64,000 bases of DNA, taken from Tipula vernalis. Taxonomy: Eukaryota > Arthropoda > Insecta > Diptera > Tipulidae. The stretch covers positions 24,573,653-24,637,652 of the forward strand of contig OY282560.1 of assembly GCA_958295665.1 (NCBI GenBank). Direction: 5' to 3'. How positions within the stretch are numbered: the stretch's first letter is position 1; each line of letters opens with the position of its first letter. Positions 11,251 to 21,625 of this stretch are shown here, in pieces. The position numbers and the translations under genes are program-made. The notes under the pieces are model-generated. The model was given only the letters and a program-made list of their open reading frames with translations. It had not been told where the DNA came from and made no database searches.

Positions 11251-13039
11251 AAATAGACACATTGTTACTGCGTTAAAAAAAACATTTTGTGAACAAACCT
11301 TTAAATCCACATACTGACGTATTTTGCACATAAAACCTGTAGCAGCAAAATTAAGTTAGAATACATTGCATGTGGTACAAAACAAAAGCGTTAATCAAAA
11401 ATCTAATAAATCACTTACAATTCAAAAAGTCTTAGGTTTATCAATTAATCAAATACAGTTTTCAATTTTCATTGGATAATCCAATTTGCTGCCGAAATAA
11501 ACCTGTTCTGACATAAATAGGTATCTGTTAAATTTATATCAATGTATCAAAACCAAATAAGATTCTAAGAATATGTTTTGAAATATTGATAGATAATTTT
11601 AATGCATAAAAATACTTGTTGTTGCTGTTATATAAATTGGAAAATTCAAAGTCCCTAGATCGAATATTTTCTTTCGTTAATCCATACCACTTGTCGATAA
11701 CAACATTAATGTTAGTACATATCTATGTATATGTAAATAAATCCTAATCTATCCAGAAATATGTATATTGGTATCAATTTATGTAAAGCATAATAAATAT
11801 TGTTTTGTTTAGAAGAATTTACCATAAATACCAATTACCACATTTGATTTGTAAAACACAAGTAATTTTTGTGTTTTTTAATATATATATAAAATTATGT
11901 CACATAATCCGTAGTTAATTCCCAACAAATAATCGCATTATGAACATTATTTGTGTTTGTATGTGTGCTCATTATTTTTAAAGCTGAAACATGAATATTA
12001 TCATAAAATTTTATGATTATGTTTTATAATAAACTAAATGTTTTTCTTCCATGTTGTATACTCCGCTGCCATGTTGTACTTTAGGAGAAGGAAATAGAAG
12101 CCTAAAGGATCAAAATATCGTAAAATGAAAATTATTTGACACATTAAGACGCAAACATTTTTTTTTTTACTTTTTGTACAGAGAGACAGAGAAGAGGTAT
12201 ATAAGATGACAATGAATATCGTAAAAAAAAAAAATGATAAATTTCGTTTATCAGTTGAGCGTATCCCATTCGATTTACCGTTTTTATTTTTTATAACCGC
12301 CCATTCATTATTTTTACGAGCTTTGTTTTAATGAAAAGCTTTTTATTAAAAGCATAAAATTCGCACAGAAAGTTTCTTTATGTTTCGATAACAATATTAT
12401 ACTGAACACGGTCTGAAAAGCTGAGTAATATTTAATTATGTATTGTTTGGGAGGTCTATAGTTAACACTTTATTTAATAGGTCAATTCAAAATGTTCGTA
12501 ATGCACGAAAACGGAATACTCGGAAAACAATGTAATCTCTTTATGACGAACAATGATATTTTCAGTAACGAAGTTTCACAGCGAATTTTCATACTATGGC
12601 TAGCCAAATAAGTTATATGGAAGTAAAATAAGAAAACATAAATAAATTTCTACGGTCACTTTGGTTTCGATATAATGATATTTTACCGTATATCCAACAC
12701 CATAATTTATTTTTTAGATAATTATTGAGTTTTGGGCTCGCATTTTATGTTTTATTATTTTCAACAAGAGCTTTCCGACTCAAGTCCATTTTCAGAAGCG
12801 TTTTGTAATTTTACAAACGGGAATTTTTTTACATAAACGAAAGCAAAATAAATTAAAAATATTTTTTCCTTATAAAGCAAAAGTCGCAAGAGTCTGATGA
12901 GATTGACTGAAAATAAATATTTCGTTATCCTAATTCGAAACCTAACAGTCTACGGGTAACAGCTTGATCAACAGCACAATAGAAACAGCACAAATAACAC
13001 AAAATGATATGACACGATATGATTGTGGCATATCATATA
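11251..13039. other. AT-rich intergenic sequence
   Basis: No supported gene or element. Several poly-A/T runs are present, and no ORF above about 60 codons with recognisable motifs. Confidence 0.5.
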
Positions 13040-13700
13040 ATACCGAATCATATCATATCATATCATATCATATTATATCATATCATATCATATCATAACA
13101 TATCATATCATATCATATCATATCATATCATATCATATCATATCATATCATATCATATCATATCATATCATATCATATCATATCATATCATATCATATCA
13201 TATCATATCATATCATATCATATCATATCATATCATATCATATCATATCATATCATATCATATCATATCATATCATATCATATCATATCATATCATATCA
13301 TATCATATCATATCATATCATATCATATCATATCATATCATATCATATCATATCATATTATATCAAATCATATCAAATCGTGTCATATCATATCATATCA
13401 TATAATATCATATCATATCATATCATATCATATCATATCATATCATATCATATCATATCATATCATATCATATCATATCATATCATATCATATCATATCA
13501 TATCATATCATATCATATCATATCATATCATATCATATCATATCATATCATATCATATCATATCATATCATATCATATCATATCATATCATAACATATCA
13601 TATCGTATCATGTCATATCATATCATATCATATATAATATCATATCATACCATATCATATCATATCAGATCATATCATATCATATCATATCTCATCATAT
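13040..13700. repeat. (TATCA)n pentanucleotide tandem array
   Basis: About 660 bp of the 5-bp unit TATCA, roughly 130 copies. Variant copies cluster at 13360-13385 (TATCAAATCA, GTGTCA), about 13400 (TATAATATCA) and from 13590 to the end. The pentamer is translated in all three phases of one frame as a YHIIS repeat, giving 128- and 85-codon open frames that are artefacts. The irregular copies at both edges and in the middle suggest an older array with a homogenised core. Confidence 0.96.
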
Positions 13701-15299
13701 CAACCGAGCTCGTTTTTCTGAAATGCAATCTTTGTTCGACATGGTGGGCGATTGTGAACATTAGTTCCAACTGAAAAAATTGAAATTAGCGCATGGTGAA
13801 TGATTTTGTTTGAGTAATATTTTTCAATTAAAATGAGCAAATACGAATTTGTATTGCTATCGTCACATGTATCGCTGATTGCTGGCGGCTAAAATTGAAG
13901 GTCAAAGAAAAAAGTTACCCGAGAATATAAAAATGATTCTAATCACTGCCAGATAACTCAATGCCATGAGGCATATATGCATCCCCATAAATCAAATTAT
14001 GTCGAAGGAATTATTCACATCCTAATTTAATAGTTTCATCAAACGCTATCAATCTGTACAAAAAAACACTATCCTGTATAATCCTGATAATGTCTTGCAC
14101 TGATTCAAAAAGTGTAAAAATTAAGAATTAAACATTATAAAAATAGAAAGAAAATGTATTAAGTGTTATGTTCCTTGTATAGTCATGTCGTCACGTAAAC
14201 GTAATAATAGTAATAATAATAGAAGTCATGCAGAAAATCTTCAACTATGTACATAATAGTAATATAGTTTAGCCCCATTCCGTTTAAACCAATAATAATA
14301 ATATAATGTGATGACGTGTAGACATGGACAATTTAATTTTTCAATATTCTCGTACACCAACTCATGGAATAATTTAATTTTGTGTTACGAGTCTAGTAAT
14401 TTAATTGTGTATAATATTATTAAAATAGGGGATGATTTTCACCCCAGTTTGACATTGTGGATTAAAGCATAATTATGATATTAAATTTCAGTTAATTTAA
14501 AACTCATAATTTCAATACGGCTCAATATTGCGGATTAACAGAAAAATACTGTATACGCGTTTCTCGTTTAATGTTAATCTCGCATAATTAATAAAAAAAT
14601 AAAAAATTTATATTTTACCCCATTAAAAAAATATTTATTTTAATTTTTGATACGAGCATAATAATTACATAATAATTATGATTTCCTCGTAAAATGTTTA
14701 TGCCATTTTATTTTGTGGTGTTTCTTTTTTTTTGTGTTGAAGTGAAAATTGATTTTTTTAATTTTTTTTTAATATTCTGTTTTATCATGCGTGGTGCGCA
14801 GGTGAATAAATTCCCAATCATTAATTTGAAATAATTTGTACAAGAGTGGTGGTTGCTGATTGATTAACTCTTTAGAATTGTGTAAACGATTCGTGGTGTC
14901 ACTTGCAAATTTGTTAAAAACCGATTTTTATGGAAATTTTTGATACTAATTTTCTGTGACATCTTTGGGAAGCAATTGGAAAACGATATACTGAACTACT
15001 TCCTGTACCCTGTAACCCTGGAGTACTACTATTTAAAGAGATAAAATGCTAGGCACATATCGGTATGAAAAAACAAAATCATTTTTCAGTTTGTCATAAG
15101 TGCAACGTTTCCCACTAACTGGGCCAGTTTTGGACCGGCCGTGTAAAAATGGAGAAACTAAAAATAATAATTAAAGAAAAATTGAGTCAGCATTTTAAGT
15201 TTGTTGTGTATCTTGACGTAACAAACCATAATCCTGCGCTAATAATTTTTTAACAGATGCCGCGTAGTAAAAACAAAAAAAATTAAAAACAAATTGAAA
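13701..15299. other. AT-rich intergenic sequence
   Basis: No gene was recognised. Sequence just before 15300 could include the leader of the Copia-type element whose gag starts there, but no primer-binding site or LTR could be fixed. Confidence 0.45.
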
Positions 15300-15628
15300 A
15301 TGGCTTCGTGTTCAAGTGATGAGTGGAAAAATATAGAAAGACTTAAAAATGGTGATACATTCCAAATGTGGAAATTTCAAGAGATACCGTACAACAAAAA
15401 TGGGTCCTTATGGAGGAATTTTTTAATTACAAAATATTACTCATAAATTATCGGCTGTTCATAAAGAGATAGATGACGTTATGATAATGTCAAAAATTTT
15501 GGCAATACTTCCTGAATATTTAAAACATTTTGTTAGTACCTGGGAAAGTACAGACAAGAATATTAAAACCTTGGAAAATCTTACTGCAAGATTGATCGCA
15601 GAAGAGTCAAGAAGTAAAACACCACCAG

Positions 15629-15656
15629 TGGCCCTATTCTAGTAATTCCCGGGGAA
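15629..15656 (+). repeat. Left terminal inverted repeat of the MITE-like element
   Basis: 28-bp end starting TGGCCCTATTCTAGTAATTC, preceded by CAG. It matches the reverse complement of 16073-16100 with a single mismatch (G for A at the 24th base). Confidence 0.92.
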
Positions 15657-16072
15657 TAGAAATTTTAAATTTTATTGCAGTATTATTCCCTTTTCCACAA
15701 AGTGTATTCTGGTGTTCGGGAAAGATTTTTTATTGGGAAAAAATTATTCCCAATTACAGCAGTTTTGACGTTTCCACACCGATTTTATGAAAGAATTGAT
15801 GGAGAATAGATTTTTAACGAAAATGTTTGTTTATATATAGTTAATTTTAATAATTTATAATATTAGTATAGTTTTTATGGGTTAAATAAACCTAATAATT
15901 TTAAAGATAGTATTGTAATAAATAAGAGTTATTATAATAATTTTGATATAACTCAATTTATTTCCCCTGTGTATTTATTCCCCAATTGACAGAATCCACT
16001 TTTGGAAAATGGGGAATACAAAGTTGGAAATATGTATCTGGGAAAAATAGCTGTAAAAAAAAATATTCCTTG

Positions 16073-16100
16073 TTCCTCGGGAATTACTAGAATAGGGCCA
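16073..16100 (-). repeat. Right terminal inverted repeat of the MITE-like element
   Basis: Reverse complement of the left end with one mismatch, followed by CAG. Confidence 0.92.
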
Positions 16101-16135
16101 CAGGAAAGGACGGCACTACTCCCGTAGCGTTTAGT

Positions 16136-16790
16136 TCAACAGATGAGCTGGAAGAAGAGCTGGAGGAGGCTGAAGTTGTCATTATCAAGCGGTTGCAAAG
16201 TATAGAATTTGACAAGAAAATTTTTAGTAACAAAAAAAGGGGAAGAAACTTCCCACGGGAAGCTGAAACAGTTATCCCCATTCATCGACGAAACCAGCAT
16301 TCTTCGTGTCCGCGGCCGATTAAAAATTCGCAAATGTCGTACGAGCAAAGCATCCAGTAATTTTACCTGGATCATATCCAATTAGCTATTTAATATTAGT
16401 GGCAATTCATAATCATAATTTCCATTCAGGCATAAGTTTTCTTTTACATCAATCGCGGAAGAAGTATTGAATAACAGACGTGAGAAAATTAGTACGCAAG
16501 GTTGTGCATAATTGCACGTTGTATTCGATAAATTTTTAGCAAAAGCAATTGTACAACGAATGGAAGACTTACCTTCTGTTCGCACCATTAGATCAAATCC
16601 ATTCTTTTACACTGTGATCGATTATGCGGGTCCGATTTCCATAAGCACAAAAAAGGGTCGTGGAGCAAAACATATCAACGAATATTTTTCAGTATTTATA
16701 TGCCTTACCGTAAAGGCTGTTCATGTCGAATTGGTTTCAGATATTTTCAACGAAGGTCTACAGCGGTAATGGGACTAATTTTGTAGGCGC
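16136..16790 (+). pseudogene. BEL/Pao pol fragment (RNase H tail to integrase core)
   Basis: The plus strand reads EAEVVIIKRLQSIEF and GRNFPRE. In a second frame it reads QLSPFIDETSILRVRGRL, and then NSQMSYEQ, VILPGSYP and HNHNFHSGI (half of the zinc-binding module), all in Pao order. From 16512 an 85-codon frame carries MEDLPSVRTI, VIDYAGPISISTKKGRGAK (first catalytic Asp) and FICLTVKAVHVELVSDIF. The following NGTNFVGA piece (about 16766-16790) is joined after an internal deletion of about 20-25 codons that removes the second catalytic Asp region. At least four frame changes or stops show that it is inactive. Confidence 0.88.
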
Positions 16791-16813
16791 CTGGGTGTCA
16801 TCAGGGATTTTCC

Positions 16814-17412
16814 CTAAAAGTTGTTATTTTGATTAGTTGCTTTTGACGCAGTTTGAAGAGTGACAACTCGAACCAGCTGATCGTCTCCGGGATGAAGATT
16901 TACTACTTTTGCTACAGGCCAAGATAATGGAGGCGTATTTTCACTGGTGATGTAAACAATATCACCTATTGGCTAATTTTCGAACTTCTTCTGCCACTTG
17001 TTGCGCTGCTGTAAATGATTCAAGTATTTAACATGCAATTTTTCCCGTATATTTTCTGTTCTCTTTTTCAGCTTCTGATATCATCTAAGACAGGCATCTG
17101 GCGTGTTAAGACAAGACCGTTCATTCGGCAGGAACATGTTGGTCACTCTACCTGACATAAAGTGGTATATACCATTTCGTAAGTAAATTTGGAATTGCCA
17201 ATCGTTTTAAGCAAATGTCGCTTTATCATTTTGATGGCTGACTCCCACAATCCACCATAATTTGGGGCGGAGGAAGCATTAAAATGCTACTGGATACCCT
17301 GATATGCCATAAAACCATTGACTACTTCTGCTTTGCCCAATTGCACTAACGTTTTTTGAGCAGCAGGTAATCTCCTGTTAGCGCCTGCTAGTGCTGTGTT
17401 AGTAAAATATTC
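16814..17412 (-). pseudogene. BEL/Pao integrase C-terminal fragment, inverted relative to its neighbour
   Basis: On the minus strand the fragment starts with NTALAGANRRL (equivalent to NGTNFVGANREL). It passes an in-frame stop before HFNASSAPNYGGLWESAIKM, the GGLWE box with the catalytic Glu, and continues with LNHLQQRNKWQKKFEN, then IVYITSENTPPLSWPVAKVV, LHPGDDQLVRVVTLQTAS and a TAG at 16816-16814. The latter is the Pao C-terminal domain. It faces the plus-strand Pao fragment ending at about 16790, so the two abut tail to tail with about 25 bp between them. Confidence 0.88.
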
Positions 17413-18286
17413 ATCAGGAGAATTTACTAAAATCTAACTTTCATTTAGCCTAGGTTTCTTTATTCAATTGTACAAAATTATTATAGAACGGATTATAGAA
17501 AAAATCGGCTAGGTAAAGCTGAGGGATCGATCCAAATATCACAGTTTATGTAAACAAACCGGATTAGGATCGAAAATAGTGTTGCCTGTTGAATAATTTT
17601 ATTTTTACTGTTTTTTACGTCCAAGTTTATAAGAAGCCTTTTTTCATTGACTTACCATAACTCATTTCTTTTCACATGATGATTTGTTCTGTGGTCACAA
17701 AGTGCTTTTCATTCTCTCAACGAAATATGAACCATGTCAAAACGGTTTGCTCCACATATTCAAGTACAGATACCAACTGTAATTGAATACACGTTACAGT
17801 TTTTAATAACAAATTGTTTAATCAAATTGACCTAATTTAAACAAACAGGCTATGCACTCACTTGCAACCTAATTGCCTTACCCCATAAACACGATTTTAA
17901 CAAATTAACGCTAATTAGCCACAGATGTAAATCGAATTCAATCGCAATTGGGTTTATGGTTAATCTATTTAATCGGCTAGCATTAAAACATAAAAACAAT
18001 ATCAAGTACATATGGTATATCGCAAAACATTTATGAATACATCAGAGAGCAATCGGCTATGTATAGATTAACCCATCCGCGACATAAAAAAATGATGATA
18101 CAGCCCACTGCTATCAGCAATGTTAATCTATAAAACATAAAAATTATATTTCAGGTTTTTTTTTTTTTGCACGAGAGGTTAGTGTTAACATAAATTTTGT
18201 TGCGTTTAGTTAAACACATTACAAATTTGCAATATTTAAAACGAGATAAAATTAATTTTTTTTTTTTTTTGCTATTTATCGCGAAA
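17413..18286. other. Intergenic region upstream of the cysteine-rich gene
   Basis: AT-rich sequence with no recognised element. The promoter of the gene at 18287 must lie in its last few hundred bases. Poly-T runs at 18158-18168 and 18257-18270 are present, but no TATA box and initiator pair could be assigned with confidence. Confidence 0.5.
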
Positions 18287-19256
18287 ATGTTATTAAAATA
18301 TTTAATTATAAATTTTGTATTATTTGTGGTGAGTGGCTTTGGTGGGTTCGTCTAGTTTTATTCAATTGTTCATTAACTTTAAATTTATTTAGAATTTCGG
18401 ATATATGCTGCATACCTATCCAAATTTTGATGAGGCCTACTTTGTGCGAAAAATTTCAAAATTTGCATGCGCTGGAGATAGGTAAGTCGCAGCTATCCAA
18501 AATATTATATCGCTTATTAAACAATTATTTTTCGTTTGTGTACACAGTAATAAATTAATGTCACTGTTAAACCTACTCTGTAATGCAACACAAGCTGCTT
18601 CACCGACATCACGAGATGCTTGTTATGGTTGTTTTTTTCGAGCAGGTTCCTTACCGCCGGGTAGCACTCAACTCAGTTCTCTGAGTCAATGTGCCACAAT
18701 GTATTTAGCCGGGTCGATTTATGCATCGTGCGCAGCAAGTCTACAATCGATGGCCGGTGGAACTAAGCCAACTCCATCGCCAACTTATGGAAATTGTTAT
18801 ACTGGATACTGTGAATTTGTACGATGCGTTCGACGAATAAATGTTAACATTTTGGTAAGACACGTAAATATAATAAACTTGAATAATATTTAATAAACTT
18901 TTGAACCCCGTCCACAATAGATTGACAATTGTGTTCGTGAAACTATGGCCAGACGAATATTTACCACTCAGACGGATCGTATAGGATTCTATGTGAATGC
19001 AACAAGTTGTATATTAGCGCGAACACGTTGCAGCCAATATAATCCAATAACGGGTGAATTACAAACAGCACAACGAATTTATTATAATCCCTTCTTTCCA
19101 AGTACGTCGGGAACATTTCTGTCGAATTCATTACAGATTACATCGACCGGAGAAATTAGGATCATTGCGTTCGGCATGACTACTGGAATTACGGAGTATT
19201 TTTGTTCGAAACAAAATTCGCTGGATCAATCAACTTATGCGAATGTGACGTGCTAA
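18287..19256 (+). CDS. Secreted cysteine-rich protein, four exons, function unknown
   Basis: The proposed exons are 18287-18328, 18393-18481, 18548-18854 and 18921-19256, giving 257 residues. The three introns of 64, 66 and 66 bp have strong donors (GTGAGT, GTAAGT, GTAAGA) and AG acceptors, and the frame is kept through every junction. The first exon supplies a hydrophobic leader (MLLKYLIINFVLFVV), a likely signal peptide. The mature part has 14 cysteines, at about residues 40, 55, 69, 72, 92, 105, 127, 132, 137, 150, 176, 183, 241 and 257, enough for seven disulphides. It also has NxT glycosylation sites at 56, 172 and 254, so an extracellular role is likely. No transmembrane segment follows the leader. 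I do not recognise the family and give no function. Codon use is far more balanced than in its surroundings, and there are no internal stops. It is the only intact gene in the window. The start was chosen because it gives the signal peptide and a perfect donor 42 bp later. Confidence 0.85.
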
Positions 19257-19360
19257 TTCGGAGACTGAGTATTGAAATATTTTAAGATTTGTGAAGTGCA
19301 CCTGTACCTACTCATTAGTTAAATGCACAAAGTTAATAGCTATCTGTAATGTTTTTTCTA

Positions 19361-19383
19361 AATAAAATGTGTTGATAAATAAA
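19361..19383 (+). promoter_or_regulatory. Polyadenylation signals of the cysteine-rich gene
   Basis: Two AATAAA hexamers, at 19361-19366 and 19378-19383, lie 105-125 bp after the stop codon. Together they imply a 3' untranslated region of about 120-150 bp. Confidence 0.65.
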
Positions 19384-20494
19384 TGGCAATGTAATGCATG
19401 GCGCTGTCATTCAACGTAGAGAATTTTTAATCGCCTAAACTAGTTACGAGTAAGAAATGGTTAAGGCTTCAAGGCTTTCACGTAATAAATGTCATGCTAA
19501 GATAATTATAATAAATAAAACATTAATTTTCCGTCTGTTACCAAATTAATTGCTTCTTTTGACAGTTTCCATGTTCCGTTGTCGTCTTAGTCGAGCACAA
19601 AAACACAAAATTCAAATTAAGACATTTAAAGGATGAGATAAAAATGTTTCTCTTGTCTGCAAAAAACAAAAAAAAATGTTTGCAATGGTACAAGTGCTTT
19701 ATATAATGTAGCCATTCGATATTCCTCATAAACTATACTTGACTATGTATGTATTTTACTAAACATACATTTTCAAGTATTTGTTGTAACGAGTTTAGAA
19801 AATCTAAATTATTAACGACTGTGTTTACTGTGAAATAAAATCTATATTATTTGCCAACAAGGATGGTACAATGTACCTGGTATCTAAATATATCTCAACA
19901 TCAGAATCCTTTTTGGTATCCAAATACCTTTTTTATATTTTTTACTGTATGTCCTTGTGTTGTCATCGAAAATTTACTAACCATGAAATTGCATTCATTG
20001 TTAAGGATTTTTTTTTTTGTCTGAAATGCAATGTAAGAAATTCAAAAAAGGATTGAATATCCTTTATATATAGGGACACATTATATAATTCGTGTATTTC
20101 AACTAAATAATATTTGTGTCTGGCTGTGTGGGTAGCTATGGCAATAAAGGGACAGACAGAGAATATAAGAATTTAAATATGCTGAAAAACTAGATTTCAA
20201 CGTTTTTTTTAGTGACAGCAGCAACGAACGGTAAAATTCTCAAAAAGCTATTTTTTTTATTAGAAAGTCAAATTTGGGTCGGCTGTTCTATTTACCAGTT
20301 ATCTAGCTAAATTTGCGAGAAAAAGTGGAGGTGAGGATACCACAAGAAGAGTATGGTAACCTGCTCGGCTGGATTTGCGACTATTCGTATCCTACAACTT
20401 TAATTTGAAGATCGAACTTGTCGGGTAGGGGATTATCATTTCACAAAAATTGTCAGTCAGCCATTTGTTATTCCACACATACTGTCAGTCAGAT
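19384..20494. other. AT-rich intergenic sequence
   Basis: Three open frames of about 60 codons occur (19538-19729 minus, 19871-20056 plus and similar), but they are lysine/phenylalanine-rich, have no motif and are not supported as genes. Confidence 0.5.
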
Positions 20495-21454
20495 GTTGTA
20501 ATTGTAATTGTGTAATTGTAATTGTAATTGTAATTGTAATTGAAATTGAAATTGAAATTGAAATTGAAATTGAAATTGAAATTGAAATTGAAATTGAAAT
20601 TGAAATTGATATTGAAATTGAAATTGAAATTGAAATTGAAATTGAAATTGAAATTGAAATTGAAATTGAAATGAAATTGAAATCGAAATTGAAATTGAAA
20701 TTGAAATTGATATTGAAATTGAAATTGAAAATGAAATTGAAATTGAAATTGAAATTGAAATTGAAATTAAAATTGAAATTGAAATTGAAATTGAAATTGA
20801 AATTGAAATTGAAATTGAAATTGAAATTGAAATTGAAATTGAAATTGAAATTAAAATTGAAAGTAAAATTGAAATTGAAATTGAAATTGAAATTGAAATT
20901 GAAATTGAAATTGAAATTGAAATTGAAATTGAAATTGAAATTGAAATTGAAATTGAAATTGAAATTGAAATTGAAATTGAAATTGAAATTGAAATCGAAA
21001 TTGAAATTGAAATTGAAATTGAAATTGAAATTGAAATTGAAATTGAAATTGAAATTGAAATTGAAATTGAAATTGAAATTGAAATTGAAATTGAAATTGA
21101 AAGTGAAATTGTATAGGAATTGGAATTGAAATTGAAAGTGAAATTGAAAGTGAAATCGAAAGTGAAATTGAAAGTGAAATTGAAAGTGAAATTAATAGTG
21201 AAATTGAAAGTGAAATTGAAAGTGAAATTGAAAGTGAAATTGAAAGTGAAATTGAAAGTGAAATTGAAAGTGAAATTGAAAGTGAAATTGAAATTGAAAT
21301 TGAAAGTGAAATTGAATGTGAAATTGAAAGTAAAATTGAAAGTGAAATTGAAAGTGAAATTCAAAGTGAAATTGAAAGTGAAATTGAATGTGAAATTGAA
21401 ATTGAAATTGAAATTGAAAGTGAAATTGAAATTAAAATTGAAATTGAAATTGAA

Positions 21455-21625
21455 ATTCATATTGAAATTGTAATTGTATAGGAATTGGAATTGGAATTGG
21501 AATTGTAATCAGAATTGGAATTTTAATTGTAATTGGAATTGGACTTGTAATTGTAATTGTAATTGTGATTGTAAATGTATTTGAAATTGTAGTTGTAATT
21601 GTAATTGGAATTGGAATTGAAACTA
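21455..21625 (+). repeat. Irregular GTAATT/GGAATT cassette, copy 1
   Basis: A non-hexameric landmark inside the hexamer array, running from ATTCATATTGAAATTG through GTAATCAGAATTGG and GGACTTGTAATTG to GGAATTGGAATTG. It is repeated at 23994-24164 with the same spacing (offset 2,539 bp) and only a few differences. Confidence 0.9.

Larger units (their letters stand above)
15629..16100. mobile_element. 472-bp MITE-like DNA transposon with 28-bp TIRs
   Basis: The ends are inverted copies of one sequence: both begin TGGCCCTATTCTAGTAATTC and match over 28 bp with one mismatch (15629-15656 versus 16073-16100). The direct repeat CAG flanks it on both sides (15626-15628 and 16101-16103), a plausible 3-bp target-site duplication. 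The inside is non-coding, AT-rich and holds many GGGAA/TTCCC motifs in both orientations, as subterminal transposase-binding sites do. A 3-bp duplication fits PIF/Harbinger-type movement, although the usual target there is TWA, so the superfamily is open. Removing the element and one CAG leaves the host gag frame in phase, which strongly supports these boundaries. Confidence 0.88.
15300..16135 (+). pseudogene. Copia-type gag fragment interrupted by a TIR element
   Basis: An ATG at 15300 opens a frame with LKNGDTFQMWKFQ, matching the LNGSNFxxWKFQ start of Copia gag proteins (UBN2-type domain). After a deletion or frame change, about 15440-15626 reads DDVMIMSKILAILPEYLKHF, then VSTWEST and TLENLTARLIAEESR, a near-diagnostic Copia gag segment. 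The frame is then cut at 15628 by the 472-bp element described separately. Beyond it, from 16104, the frame resumes in phase for about ten codons. Homology then switches to BEL/Pao at roughly 16135-16160. The zinc knuckle, protease, integrase and RT of a Copia element are absent. Confidence 0.82.

Noticed and set aside
10938..11256. Two plus-strand frames of 66-85 codons
   Set aside because: Antisense to the Tc1-like transposase remnant and without motifs.
13019..13637. YHIIS-repeat proteins
   Set aside because: Translation of the (TATCA)n array; no coding signal.
16087..16588. Three minus-strand frames of 64-81 codons
   Set aside because: Antisense to the plus-strand BEL/Pao fragment.
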